Counted from the first letter of the stretch, positions 10,441 to 21,013 are shown. The stretch is DNA of 64,000 bases from Prionace glauca (GCA_037974335.1 CM075760.1:19486291-19550290), one strand, 5' to 3'. Notes: generated from the sequence alone by a model not told the origin. Numbers and translations are program-made.

Positions 10441-10957
10441 CCCTTCTGCACTGTCAGTTGTTCAAAGAATCCTGTCTGTGAGAAAAATAAGGGGATGAAA
10501 GATGACTTGGCGAACTCTTCCAAAGAGGCACAGATAGGATGAATGGCCTCATTCGGCGCTCCAAGGTTCTATGATTCTCATTGCTTCGTGTCCCAGCCGC
10601 TCTATTTATTGTTAGACACCTGAACAACGAACAGATGCGGGATGGTTAGACACCTTTGTAGATTCAACCGTCGCTATTTCCACTCCACCAGCTCCAAGTG
10701 CAGCTGAGAGTCACCGCACACTTTGTTCAATATTGAATCGCCGTATCCCCTCCCCACAACTTCCGTCTGCGACTCTCACCCTGACGCGATTGTGTGATTG
10801 GATAGATTGCTGCCGCTACTCCATTCCTCTCATTGGTTGGATGAGCAGTGCAGTGGGACGGGCATCTGTATTTCTATCTCTGACACAGGATTTCTCTCAC
10901 TGCAGAGTTGCAGACTGAGGAAGGATCATGGTGAACTGTCTCACTCCGATCCTCAGT
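10440..10957 (+). pseudogene. Orphan V promoter and leader exon (V2 copy without V exon)
   Basis: About 490 bases paralogous to the V2 upstream region, ending in ATG GTG AAC TGT CTC ACT CCG ATC CTC at 10928, the counterpart of the V2 leader MVNYLTPIL. The following AGTACG is no intact donor. No V exon follows: within about 300 bases the sequence becomes the 3' flank of V5 in the opposite orientation. The simplest reading is an inversion or deletion that cut the V exon away. Confidence 0.7.
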
Positions 10958-11256
10958 ACGTTCTAATCATATAGACACCATGCACCGGCTGTGATAAATG
11001 GGACACACAGAGTAGAGAATGAGAATGTGTTGCTCAATAATTCAGATAGACAGGAAAAGATTATGAAAATACAAAATGTGAGTGAGGGCATAATAAACTG
11101 ATTTGCGAAATTACTTGGCAGTAGAAATGAAAGTTATAACGTACCTAAAACAATTTCTCTGTTGCTGCTCACTTGTTCATATTGAATGTTGTGTTATTTT
11201 AGTAACGACCCTGAACTCTCACAGGCTAAATAATTGCTTGTGTTTATCAGTGCGGG

Positions 11257-11272
11257 AGCGCCCTCTGCTGAT
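11257..11272 (-). promoter_or_regulatory. Candidate CTCF motif downstream of V5
   Basis: On the minus strand this reads ATCAGCAGAGGGCGCT, preceded by GGAGTTCCAGT as at V2. It lay about 20-35 bases past the V5 RSS before a LINE inserted between them. Confidence 0.45.
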
Positions 11273-11291
11273 CACTGACTGGAACTCCCAG

Positions 11292-12306
11292 TCATAAGAA
11301 CATAAGAACATAAGAAATAGGAGCAGGAGTAGGCCATCTGGCCCTTCGAGCCTGCCCCGCCATTCAATAAGATCATGGCTGATCTGTCGTGACTCAGCTC
11401 CACCTTCCCGCCCTCTCCCCATAACCCTTAATCCCTTCTCTTATCAAAAACCCATCAACCCGTTTCTTAAAAATATTTAGCGAGGCAGCCTCCACCACTT
11501 CAACGGGCAGAGAATTCCAGAGATTCACCACCCTTTGAGTGAAGAAGTTCCTCCTCAACTCTGTTCTAAACCGCCCCCCCTTTATCTTGAGGCTGTGCCC
11601 CCTAGTCCTACTGTCTTTTTTGAGCGGGAACAGTCTCTCCACCTCTATCCTATCCATCCCATTCATCATCTTATACGTCTCAATGAGATCTCCCCTCATT
11701 CTTCTAAACTCTAACGAGTACAAGCCTAGTTTATTCTGCCTCTCCTCATAGCTCAATCCCCTCAACTCCGGTATCAGCCGTGTAAACCTCCTCTGCACTC
11801 CCTCCAGGGCCAAAATATCCTTGCGCAGGTGCGGCGCCCAAAACTGCACACAGTACTCCAGCTGCGGCCTCACCAATGCCCTATACAGCTGCAGCAAGAC
11901 CTCCCTACTTTTATATTCAATCCCCCTCGCTATGAAGGCCAGCATCCCATTCGCCTTCCTGACCACCTGCTGCACCTGCAAGCTGGGTTTTTGCGACTCA
12001 TGCACAAGGACCCCGAGGTCCCTCTGCACCGTCGCCTGCTGCAGTTTTTAGCCCCGTAAGTAATAGTCCTTCCTACCATTCCTCCTACCAAAGTGGACCA
12101 CCTCACACTTGCCAACATTAAATTCCATTTGCCATTTCCTGGCCCATTCGCCCAGCCTATCTAGATCCTTCTGCAGACTCTCCACACCCTCCGCACAATT
12201 TGCCTTTCCCCCAATCTTGGTGTCATCAGCAAATTTCGACACCCTGCACTCGGTTCCCTCCTCCAGATCATCTATATAAATGGTAAATAGCTGAGGCCCC
12301 AGCTTG
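11292..12306 (-). mobile_element. CR1-clade LINE, 5'-truncated, inserted just after V5 RSS
   Basis: The 3' tail at 11292 reads, on the minus strand, TTCTTATGTTCTTATG. The coding part includes F-A-D-D-T-K-I-G-G, K-W-Q-M-E-F-N and F-F-T-Q-R-V-V-N-L-W-N. The 5' junction falls one or two bases past the V5 nonamer, so the V5 frame reads through its RSS into LINE RT sequence, giving a 204-codon chimeric open frame. Near-identity to other copies here suggests recent insertion. Confidence 0.93.
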
Positions 12307-12307
12307 G

Positions 12308-12347
12308 GGTTTTTGTCCGGGGTTCGCTGTATCTCTACACCACTGCG
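12308..12347 (-). other. Degenerate RSS of V5
   Basis: Minus strand: heptamer position CGCAGTG (12347-12341; second base of CAC changed), 24-base spacer, perfect nonamer ACAAAAACC (12316-12308). Recombination is expected to be poor. Confidence 0.8.
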
Positions 12348-12772
12348 GGCTCCAATGGCACAGAAATACACGGCGCTGTCAGAGAGAAGCGTTCCGGCGA
12401 TGTTTAAAAGGACCGTTTTCTTTCCTTTGTGCAAAACAGCAGAGAATCTATCCTGAGAATTTTCAGACGTGCCTCCCGTGCCATATACCGTCAATAAATG
12501 TTTCGGAGCTTCCCCGGGAGACTGAATGTACCAGAAGGGAGTCACAGCACCAGCTATCAAGTAACTGCAGTTCAGTGTTATGGTCTGTCGATCCTGAACC
12601 GTTAATTCAAGGGGATCTTGGGACACTTCATCTTTGCCACTGGTTCCTGCAACAAGTTGCAAAATCTATTAAATATCCGGTGGAGAACGCTGGGAACAAG
12701 CAGTGACTATTTAAACACAAACTCACCGGACATCAAAACCAACAGTATTAGTAAACAACATTGGGAGAACAT
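12348..12772 (-). CDS. TCR alpha/delta-type V segment V5
   Basis: Leader exon 12772-12727 encodes MFSQCCLLILLVLMSG with donor GTGAGT; V exon 12646-12348 follows a TTGCAG acceptor. The domain starts GTSGKDEVSQDPLELTV, with first Cys in L-N-C-S-Y, FR2 WYIQSPGEAPKHLL, FR3 ending D-S-A-V-Y-F-C, then AIGA. The coding sequence is intact and close to V1 (shared Y-G-x-G motif after LL). The weak point is the heptamer. A LINE sits immediately downstream. Confidence 0.92.
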
Positions 12773-12789
12773 GCTTCCTGCTTACGTAT

Positions 12790-13397
12790 TCCACAAAATC
12801 AGCAGAACTGTAAAATTATTTCAACTCTTGTGCTCTGATGTGAAGAAGTAATTTTATATCATGAGCAAGTCCTCATTTATTGGAAGTTTAAGAGGCCAAA
12901 GACAGGATTGGCTTGTTGCGCAGTGTTGTCAATCACTGGCCACTGAACAACATTGGTTGTAGCCCAATGACTTTATCTGACTGTTTCTCTGTTTGCTCCT
13001 GGCTATCTTCCTCTGTGCCTCCGGTTCTCTGTTCGGCTCAATGTTCTTCCTGCACTCTCAATATTTTGTCCTCTAGTGTCTGTCCCCTCTCTCTGTGTCT
13101 CAGATCCTCTCTCTCCCCCAACCGCTTTCCAGGGAGACTGTAGAATTTCTCACAGTCTCCCATTTCAATAAATTCTCCAAGTCCCATTAGGGGGCAGCTG
13201 ACAGTTAGACAAAATATCATAACGACAAGTCTGAGAAAAATTAAAGCACGTGCACTGAAGTCCGGCAATCTGTCAGATAAATGTGTGTTAGAAGTGAAAT
13301 TTACATCCCTTCGATGTGTGCAGACAGCTTTATTAAGAATTCGAATCTTATCAGTATTGCTGTGGTTTCAAATTTTGTTACACAAATCTCGTTTCAC
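12790..13397. other. V5 upstream flank
   Basis: Presumed V5 promoter side. A good CTCF-like core CCATTAGGGGGCAG lies at 13184-13197. No gene seen. Confidence 0.4.
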
Positions 13398-13712
13398 AGA
13401 ACATAGAACCCTACAGTGCAGAAAGAAGCCCTTTGAATCTGCACCGAACACAATCCCACTCAAGCCCTACCCCCTTATCCCTACTTATTATACCCACTAC
13501 TCTCTCTAACCGACACATCCCTGGACACGAAGGGGCAATTTCTTAGAATGGCTAATCAACCTAACCCGCACAACTTTGGACTGTGGGAGGAAACCCACGC
13601 AGGCACGAGAAGAATGTGCAAACTCCACACAGACAGTGACCCAAGCCAGGAATCGAACTCAGGACCCGAGAGCTGTGAAGCAGCAGTGCTAACCACCGTA
13701 CCGCCCCAAAAG
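13398..13712 (-). mobile_element. tRNA-derived SINE
   Basis: Read on the minus strand, a head with box B-like GGTTCGATTCC, then the body, ending in CTGCACTGTAGGGTTCTATG. The plus strand opens with GAACCCTACAGTGCAG. It matches the general layout of elasmobranch tRNA SINEs (HE1-like; family name from memory). Confidence 0.8.
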
Positions 13713-13767
13713 CCCTGGGACATTCAAAACAAGTATAGCAATTAATTGATGAGGATTCAAACTGACG

Positions 13768-13913
13768 GTCGTATTAGTATCGTGCATGGGTCCACCTGAA
13801 TTAAGTATATTATAATTATAAAATATTACAATATAATATGATTAATATATTATAATATCTTATAATTATAATATACTTAATTCAGGTGGACCCATGCACG
13901 ATACTAATACGAC
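13768..13913. repeat. Perfect 53-bp-arm AT-rich inverted repeat
   Basis: Left arm 13768-13820 and right arm 13861-13913 are exact reverse complements over 53 bases, around a 40-base AT-only-like spacer. The arm reads GTCGTATTAGTATCGTGCAT and on. The spacer start (AAATATTACAATATAATATG) also reappears in reverse complement just outside the right arm at about 13916-13940. It should form a stable hairpin or cruciform. Confidence 0.93.
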
Positions 13914-14340
13914 TGTCATATTATATTGTAATATAATATTTTACAGTAAGAATAAGGAACAGAAAGAAGTACAGCAGCATAATCCTGCAACGAGATCCTT
14001 CAGTAATCTGAGAATTCACTGATCTCCGAAGAAGAGGCCATTTACCTTACATCACCACCAGAGGGAGCACCCTCGCCGCGTTTTTGTGTTTGCTGTATCA
14101 GGAACGGGTCCCAAAACACATGGAAATGTTAGAGAGACATAATCCAAGAGAACAGGATGAATTGCTGGATTACACAGAGAAATAATACAGAGCAGTACTG
14201 TAGGAGGAAATTGCTTTAATTGTTGGATTATAAAGTGAAATATTACAGAACAGAAATCGAGGCAAACTGGATTAATTCCTGGATTACTCACGATGTGCCC
14301 AGAATAGTAATCCAGGAGAACGGGATTAATTGTTAAAATA
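13914..14340. other. Non-genic
   Basis: A CTCF-like core CCACCAGAGGGAGCAC is at 14055-14070. No gene seen. Confidence 0.35.
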
Positions 14341-14900
14341 CATTGTAATATCTTACAAATCAGGTAGAGATGCTAAATTTGCTGACAACTCAAAGATAGG
14401 TAGGAAAATAAGTGATGAAGTGGATGTAAGGAGACGATAAAGGGAAATAAATAGATTATAATATCTCAATGATCACAACATTCTGAGGGATTGGGCTGTC
14501 CTAGGGCAATATGTCGAAAGGAACTAATGTACAGGTACTGTAATTAATTACAAACATCAGAAAATGTTATCATTTACTGCGAAGTAGTCTATTGTACAAT
14601 ATAAAGAGTGTGATTTCATTGTACAGGGCATTGGTGAGACCACCCCTGGGGTATTGTGCACAATACTTAATTCCTTATGTAAAAAAAGATCGTAACGCGT
14701 TAGAGAACATTTGGAGTAGGGTTGCTACTGGGTACGTCTATCTGCATAAGCGGAAAGAATCGTGATTTTTGGTTTATATTCATTTGAGTTTCAAAAATTC
14801 AGAGATAACATAATTGAAACCTTTAAAACGCTAAGGGGTATTAACGGTGTGGATGTGGAGATCATTGTTCCTCGTGTCCGTATTGTAGCTGTACTGGATA
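14340..14900 (+). mobile_element. Old CR1-clade LINE remnant
   Basis: Degenerate plus-strand RT fragment: AGGGCATTGGTGAGACCAC, GGAGTATTGTGCAC-like sequence and L-Y-S-F-E-F-Q-K-F-R-D-N-I-I-E-T-F-K are recognisable. Strongly eroded, without a 3' tail. Confidence 0.6.
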
Positions 14901-15189
14901 TTTCTGGGTCCTTATATTTCTCAGCATGGAAATGTCTGGGCTCTTGGCTCTCCAGCAGTTCAAATGCCGTTATACTGTCCACGGGAGGGCGCTCTCTGAT
15001 CGCTTATCAAACACCAGAGTGGCCTTCTTCAGAGAGCGACTATTTGCAGGTATAAAAATGGGCGGGGGAAATAAATCCCAGCCAGTCGCATTACACCTTG
15101 CTGATTCTTTCAATTTGTCACATTCCAGGTCTGGGACAGAGATCATCGTTTCTATTCCTGGAGCTCAGACTGGAACGCGGGGGGTGAAA

Positions 15190-15959
15190 ATGTTCCTCAT
15201 TCTGTTTATTGCACTGATCACAGGTCAGTGATTTTGATCACAGATTGAAAAGTATATTGCAAACCTTGTGTAATTTCCTTTGCTAAAATCTGTGTGACTA
15301 TTGTTTTCCTCTGACTCCTAACCCACTACGTCAGCTGTTTATTTTCAGAGATGAGAAATGGAGACTCAATGTCTCACTCAGGATCAGAGGGTGAAAATTC
15401 AGCAATACCTTGCAGTTACTCTGTGCCGAGTTCAGCTGTACAACACGGCCTGTTCTGGTATCATAGAACCCTACAGTGTAGAAAGAGGCCCTTCGGTCCA
15501 TCGGGTCTGCACCGAACACAATCCCACCCAAGCCCTATCCCCTTATCCCTACATATTATACCCATTAATCCCTCTAACTTACACTAAGGGGAAATTCAGC
15601 ATGCCCAATCAACCTAACCCGCACATCTTTCAACTGGGGGAGGAAACCGGAGCACCCGGACGAACCCCACGCAGACACGAGGAGAATGTGCAAACTCCGC
15701 ACAGACAGCGAGCCGAGCCAGGAACTAAACCCAGGACCCTGGAGCTGTGAAGCAGCAGTGCTAACCACTGTGCTACCGTGCCGCCCTATCAGTGGTATCC
15801 ACATCAAACTCCTCAGCATCTGGTCAAAAGGTTTCCCGCTATGGATCCCGGCTTTGGACACTTCAGCGGGAATCTTAACCAGACACAACACACTTCTCAT
15901 TTGTCCATGAAAGATTTGAAGATGATAAACAGCACCGTGTATGACTGTGCACCCAGACC
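15190..15959 (+). pseudogene. TCR V segment V6, split by a SINE
   Basis: Leader exon 15190-15223 encodes MFLILFIALITG with donor GTCAGT; the V exon starts at 15349. It reads RNGDSMSHSGSEGENSAIP with first Cys in I-P-C-S-Y and reaches L-F-W-Y-H, where a SINE (about 15463-15786) interrupts. After it, FR2 resumes as Q-W-Y-P-H-Q-T-P-Q-H-L, continuing to N-S-T-V-Y-D-C-A-P-R-P. The FR3 motif has D in place of Y or F before Cys. TATCA flanks the SINE on both sides. The RSS is also degenerate, so the segment is dead. Confidence 0.88.
15463..15786 (-). mobile_element. tRNA-derived SINE inside V6
   Basis: About 324 bases, minus strand, with the same architecture as the SINE at 13398-13712: head with box B-like sequence near 15720-15735, body and 3' end ACTGTAGGGTTCTATG. 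Near-full length, flanked by TATCA repeats. Confidence 0.85.
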
Positions 15960-15998
15960 CATAGCGAATGAGGCTCCCGCGGGCCTCATGCCAAAACT
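15960..15998 (+). other. Decayed RSS of V6
   Basis: CATAGCG at 15960-15966, 23 bases, then GCCAAAACT at 15990-15998. The spacing is kept but both elements are damaged. Confidence 0.65.
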
Positions 15999-16384
15999 GC
16001 TGCACGTCGGTAATCGAGGCTTCAGGATCAGGAAAAATAAATCTGATATATGAAAATGCACCGAAAATGAAGAGGACAACACAGCCCTCGGCTGGACGAT
16101 ACACTCCCGCTGAATTCAGCCATTATCAGTGATGTGAAATGTCACATTTGCCGTCGTATTATTCCCGATTCAAACCCAATCCTTCCCCAATCCCATCCGC
16201 ACAAATCTGCAGATTACCCCGGGTGACTAATTTCCTTAATCTGTACCTAGAAAAATCTTAGCTGCCCATCTATCAGCCAACGCACTATAAAAGTGATCTA
16301 TTTTCAAATGCAGCTTCAGGATTGTCCCATTTTAAAGTCCGTGGAGCAGAAATAATGACTGATTGAAATCAGGGTGTTACTATT
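15999..16384. other. Non-genic
   Basis: Intersegment sequence between V6 and V7; no recognised feature. Confidence 0.35.
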
Positions 16385-16565
16385 TGAAAATGATATTCTT
16401 GCTATGGAGGGGTTACAGAGAAGATTTACGATGTTGATTCCTGGGATGGAAGGTCTGTCATTTGAGGACAGAATAAATCCATTAGGGTTATATTCACTGA
16501 AGTTTCAAGGAGTGAGAGGGGATCTCATAGAAACTTATCAAATTCTGACAGGGTTAGACAGGGGA
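16385..16565 (+). mobile_element. Old CR1-clade LINE fragment
   Basis: The frame reads G-L-Q-R-R-F-T-M-L-I-P-G-M-E-G-L-S-F-E-D, the conserved post-RT stretch. No tail. It lies about 200 bases upstream of the V7 leader. Confidence 0.65.
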
Positions 16566-16764
16566 CATTTGGAACCCTGTTCCCCGGCTCTGAGTGTTTC
16601 CAACCATTGACAGCCAGCTCACCAGCCTGCCTATTCTCAATGTCACTGGGAACATCAGGAAGTGAAGTGAAAACATCCTGAGACTCACAGCAGATTACTG
16701 AGGGCGGGGTTTAGAACATGTCTTCAAAATTCCCAACTCCTCTTCTACAGAGCAGACAGAGACA

Positions 16765-17227
16765 ATGCGGCTGCTCAGCATCTGGGTTGTGTGGGCAATA
16801 TTTCTGACAGGTAAATGTGGACCAAACACATTTCAACTTTGTTTTTTACATTTTTGAAACATGGTGTAAAGCAAAATGTTCTCCATTCGCCAGTCACACC
16901 TTTTTATATTTATTTTTCAGATCTGATTTATGGAGATTCTGTCACTCAGTCGCCTTCCTCAGATGTTAGGACAGAAGGAGAAGCGGTAACTTTAAATTGT
17001 AAATATGATACTAAACAGAGCGGCTACTATCTATACTGGTACCGGCAGCACCCAGACTCACAGCCTGAGTTTATATTGAGGAAATACTCGGGAGGCAGTG
17101 AAGATAAAGCCGATTTTGCCAAACGCCGTTTCTCTGTTGAGCTCCAGACTGAGAATAAATTCACCAGTTTAACTGTCCGCGGTCTGAAGCTGGCTGACGC
17201 CGCCGTGTATTACTGCGCTTTCAGACT
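16765..17227 (+). CDS. TCR alpha/delta-type V segment V7
   Basis: Leader exon 16765-16810 encodes MRLLSIWVVWAIFLTG with donor GTAAAT; the V exon 16921-17227 follows TTTTTCAG. The domain starts DLIYGDSVTQSPSSDV, has first Cys in L-N-C-K-Y, FR2 WYRQHPDSQPEFIL, FR3 ending D-A-A-V-Y-Y-C, then AFRL. The intron is only 110 bases. All anchors, splice sites and the RSS are intact, so it is very likely functional. It is the closest intact relative of V8 and of the relic at 5419. Confidence 0.95.
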
Positions 17228-17266
17228 CACAGTGACAGAAAACAAGCTCAGCCCTGTACAAAAATT
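17228..17266 (+). other. 23-RSS of V7
   Basis: Perfect heptamer CACAGTG (17228-17234), 23-base spacer, nonamer ACAAAAATT (17258-17266). Confidence 0.95.
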
Positions 17267-18780
17267 GTCCTTTTTGCTGCAGAATGCAGCTGCTATCTGT
17301 TGTCGCTTGTGTAAAATCGCGGTCGGTGTAGCCACAATGCACAGAGAAAGGAAACCAAACCAACTTCGAATGAAACTGTTCCCAGGAGCAACGACATAAA
17401 CAAACTGCCGATTTCAATCCGACAAACAAATCAGCTCAGAGTCATATTTGAAGATACCGGTTCTAATCCCCGCCTTTAGTAATCTGTTCTCTGCCCTCAG
17501 GATGTTTTCGCCCCACTTCCGTCTGTGTCTCTGGTTCTTTGTGACCAGTAGGGGGTAATCTCGGGCTGACTCGGAAGAAAAGGGTCTGAGCCCCGCTACA
17601 GTCAGTGTCTTCACAGGGGTATGGCGACACTTTTAGAGGCTGGGGGAGGAGGAAGAGGTGGTCGGGGAATATAATCCTGGTCTGCAGATTACAATAAGAA
17701 AAATTGTTATTTCTGACAGGAGCCGCGTCAACCTTTTGTAAACATTCTGAAGCTCAGTGGGCACAAAATCTACTTGGGGTTGGTTTAAAGATCACAGTCA
17801 CCACTTTGCGAAATCTTTTCAATGTGTATAAATGTTCTCTGATTCGGCAACACATTTTGTTTAATTAAACTGTGTGAGCAGGCCGCGGTCAAAGGCTCCA
17901 GAAAACTGGGAGGGGATATGGAGAGAGGGTTGTTTAATGTTAGAGTCACGGTAAACACATTGAAAGGAAAAAAGTACAATAAAGTAATGAAATAGATTTA
18001 TGAAAGTTGCTCTCATAAAACTGTACTCTGGAGTTAATTAATACCATTCCGCAAATGTTCTTGATGTTGTTTTAGTTTTGAGGCTGCTGGTGACTCACAT
18101 TTACGAGGAGGAACTTTTGATTTTGTTTTGCAATGCGAGCGCTGTTTGGAACTTCCAGTGTGGGATTTTCGTCCTGATTCTGTTACTTCTCTACTGGCTG
18201 TGTAGCTCAGAAATGCCGTATCAGAGAAAACATCTCCGTGATATTTCAAGGGGCCGTTTTGTACCTTTTGTGAAAATCAGCAGAGATCTTGTCTTGTACG
18301 TTTGGAGACATTTTTCAGCCCTCAGATAAGGAGAGAGTCTGGAGAATGTATCCACAAGATAGATCCCATCACTCCGAACAGAGGAGTTAGATGTGAGGCT
18401 CACTTCAACTGAGCGATTGGATGCAACCTTTTAACGTGTATTTAATAAACCAACCTTTTTGATATACACTAAATTTGGAAGTTTCACCTATTCACTTTCG
18501 TTGCATTTCCCCGCTCTGTTTGATCTGTCTCTATCACAGGAAAAATCTTAAATCATCTTTCCAATTGACCCCCGTCTGAAACTCAGTCGGATTAATGAGA
18601 GAGACTCAAATACTCTGAACATCTTCATCCACAATCAACACTTGCATTTCCTTCTTCAAAGCGATTTCTTTCAGGTCAATTGAAGGTAAAAATGTCTCTT
18701 AGCTCAATTAGGATCAACCTAGCTGTGTTTACTCGCCTCGCTCTGAACAGCAGAGTGTATGGTCAATGTCTCAGTTCTCT
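17267..18780. other. Long non-genic interval
   Basis: No gene seen. CCAGTAGGGGGTA at 17545-17557 resembles a CTCF core. The open frame near 18078-18329 shows no V or other domain and I treat it as chance. Confidence 0.4.
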
Positions 18781-18804
18781 CGAATCAACAATTGTGTTGA
18801 AGTC

Positions 18805-18875
18805 AATGACGTCAGGCCAATCAGATCCAGTGATTTCAGCTCTTCCTGCCGTACGTCCTGTAGGAAGTGACATCA
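18805..18875 (+). promoter_or_regulatory. V8 promoter elements (CRE / TCR decamer)
   Basis: AATGACGTCA at 18805-18814 contains a full CRE octamer. AGTGACATCA at 18866-18875 is an exact match to the AGTGAYRTCA decamer known from mammalian TCR beta V promoters. CCAATCA and CCAATGG motifs lie near both. They are about 95-160 bases upstream of the V8 ATG. Confidence 0.6.
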
Positions 18876-18967
18876 GACCAGCCTCAGCCAATGGTCTCAG
18901 CCTTGTCTTGTTCGCTATTCTGAGCTTTGGGAGCCACAAGAGTCCCTGGAATCCAGGAACAGCAGCA

Positions 18968-19439
18968 ATGCGGCGCTCGGTCCTCACTGTGATCTGGGTG
19001 ACATTCATTGTCGGTACGTTTCACTCTTTAAAAAGGAGTGTAACTTTTTAATGTCTATTTTTATGTTACACCGTCTGTGAATTTTCACCCTCAGTTCAGC
19101 TGAATGTTTTTTATTTCTCTTACCGTGTTTTCCAGATCTGAGCAATGGAGATTCTGTTCCTCAGCAGGAATCCTCACTCACACGGACAGAGGGAGAAAGT
19201 GTCACTTTAAGCTGCACCTATACCGACGATGCAGATTATTTATTCTGGTACCGTCAATACCCAGGCAGACAGCCCGAGTTTGCGGTCCGGAGACATACGG
19301 GCGGCAGTGCTGAACTGAAAGCGGATTTCGCTCAGACCCGGTTTTCTGATACAATCGAGAAGTCAGAAAAGTTGTACCGATTGACCATCTCGGAGCTGCT
19401 GCTGTCTGACACCGCGGTCTATTACTGTGCACAGAATCT
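18968..19439 (+). CDS. TCR alpha/delta-type V segment V8
   Basis: Leader exon 18968-19013 encodes MRRSVLTVIWVTFIVG with donor GTACGT; V exon 19136-19439 follows TTTTCCAG. The frame is open although the V exon has no ATG: DLSNGDSVPQQESSL, first Cys in L-S-C-T-Y, FR2 WYRQYPGRQPEFAV, FR3 with S-D-T-A-V-Y-Y-C, then AQNL. The shared GDSV start and P-E-F in FR2 place it with V7. Promoter decamer, splice sites and RSS are all good. It is the last V segment before the tRNA cluster. Confidence 0.95.
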
Positions 19440-19478
19440 CACAGTGATGAAAATGAATGAAATCCTCGTACAAAAACT
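19440..19478 (+). other. 23-RSS of V8
   Basis: Perfect heptamer CACAGTG (19440-19446), 23-base spacer, nonamer ACAAAAACT (19470-19478). Confidence 0.95.
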
Positions 19479-19892
19479 GCCGCAGGTTTCTGGGTCACAG
19501 CTGTTGTCTGCTGGGTGCCGGTTGTAACAGCGGGTCTGACATTGACACGTGAATGTATTCCCGTGAACACAAACCCCGAGAAAAATCCACATAAACACCA
19601 TTCAAAACCGCTCACATCGAAGGCAGATTCCTGCTGATTCTGAGATTCGCTGTACGAGGGAAGAATTGTCTGCTCTTTATTTGGGGGTCACTCGGCACTA
19701 ACATTGAAAATACAAGCGAAGTATCATTCAATAGTGTAAACTGAAACCTGCCAGCTGAGGCAAACCCTAATAACTAACCGTAACTAAACACCTCTCATTT
19801 AAATTCACTTACAGACTGAGAATTATTAACATAAGGAGTACAAAAGGATTGTTCCAGTCACGATTAGGAGCTGATAAACGATTAATAGAATT
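19479..19892. other. Non-genic
   Basis: No recognised feature. Confidence 0.35.
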
Positions 19893-20703
19893 AATAAGAA
19901 CATAAGAAATAGGAGCAGGAGTAGACCATCTAGCCCTTCGAGCCTGCCCCGCCATTCAATAAGATCATGGCTGATCTGTCGTGGCTCAGCTCCACATTCC
20001 GGCCCTCTCCCCATAACCCTTAATCCCCTCTCTTATCAAAAACCCATCAACCCGTTTCTTAAAAATATTTAGCGAGGCAGCCTCCACCACTTCAACGGGC
20101 AGAGAATTCCAGAGATTCACCACCCTTTGAGTGAAGAAGTTCTTCCTCAACTCTGTTCTAAACCGCCTCCCCTTTATCTTGAGGCTGTGCCCCCTAGTCC
20201 TGCTGTCCTTTCTGAGCGGGAACAGTCTCTCCACCTCTATCCTATCCATCCCATTCATCATCTTATACGTCTCAATGAGATCTCCCCTCATTCTTCTAAA
20301 CTCTAACGAGTACAAGCCTAGTTTATTCAGCCTCTCCTCATAGCTCAACCCCCTCAACTCCGGCATCAGCCTAGTAAACCTCCTCTGCACTCCCTCCAAG
20401 GCCAAAATATCCTTGCGTAAGTACGGCGCCCAAAACTGCACACAGTACTCCAGCTGCGGCCTCACCAATGCCATATACAGCTGTAGCAAGACCTCCCTAC
20501 TTTTATATTCAATCCCCCTTGCTATGAAGGCCAGCATCCCATTCGCCTTCCTGACCACGTGCTGCACCTGCAAGCTGGGTTTTTGCAACACATGCACAAG
20601 GACCCCGAGGTCCCTCTGCACCGCCGCCTGCTGCAGTTTTTCGCCTCGTAAGTAATAGTCCTTCCTACCATTCTTCCTTCCAAAGTGGACCACCTCGCAC
20701 TTG
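19893..20703 (-). mobile_element. CR1-clade LINE, 5'-truncated
   Basis: The minus-strand frame from V-H-F-G-R-K-N-G-R-K-D through F-F-T-Q-R-V-V-N-L-W-N to the 3' UTR is unbroken, about 235 codons. The tail carries TTATGTTCTTAT. Very similar to copies at 11292, 42838 and 53000, so recent. Confidence 0.93.
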
Positions 20704-20940
20704 TTTCAAAGAATTCGCTGGCCCTCGTAACTTGGTGATCTCCTTGAAATCTATCACCTTCTGAAGGTCCATCGCAGTTGGGGTGTTAAGAGAGATCCAA
20801 GCCCTCTCTTCCGTTTGTCCTCCTCTCACTTTTTCGAACGGTGAAATTTCTTAAAATATGGAGTATTACTGCCTCATTTCAGTTATGATACAAGTCCACT
20901 GCTATTTTCCTACAGTTTGTGTTAGCGAAACTTTGGGTGG
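20704..20940. other. Non-genic
   Basis: Interval between the LINE and tRNA-Thr; nothing recognised. Confidence 0.3.
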
Positions 20941-21013
20941 AAGCTCCAGCAAGAATTGAACTCGCGACCCCAGGTTCACAAGACCAGTGCTCTTACCACT
21001 GAGCTATGGAGCT
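20941..21013 (-). tRNA. tRNA-Thr(TGT)
   Basis: The 73-base cloverleaf on the minus strand has acceptor AGCTCCA pairing perfectly with TGGAGCT, D-arm TAGCTCAGTGGTAAGAGCA, anticodon loop CTTGTGA and T-arm GCGAGTTCAATTCTTGC. One anticodon-stem mismatch (T-T) and a G at position 37, where vertebrate tRNA-Thr has A, suggest slight decay. No T-run of four follows within about 40 bases. Confidence 0.75.

Noticed and set aside
18078-18329. 83-codon frame with a hydrophobic stretch (L-L-L-L-Y-W-L-C)
   Set aside because: No start context, neighbour or domain that I recognise; most likely chance.
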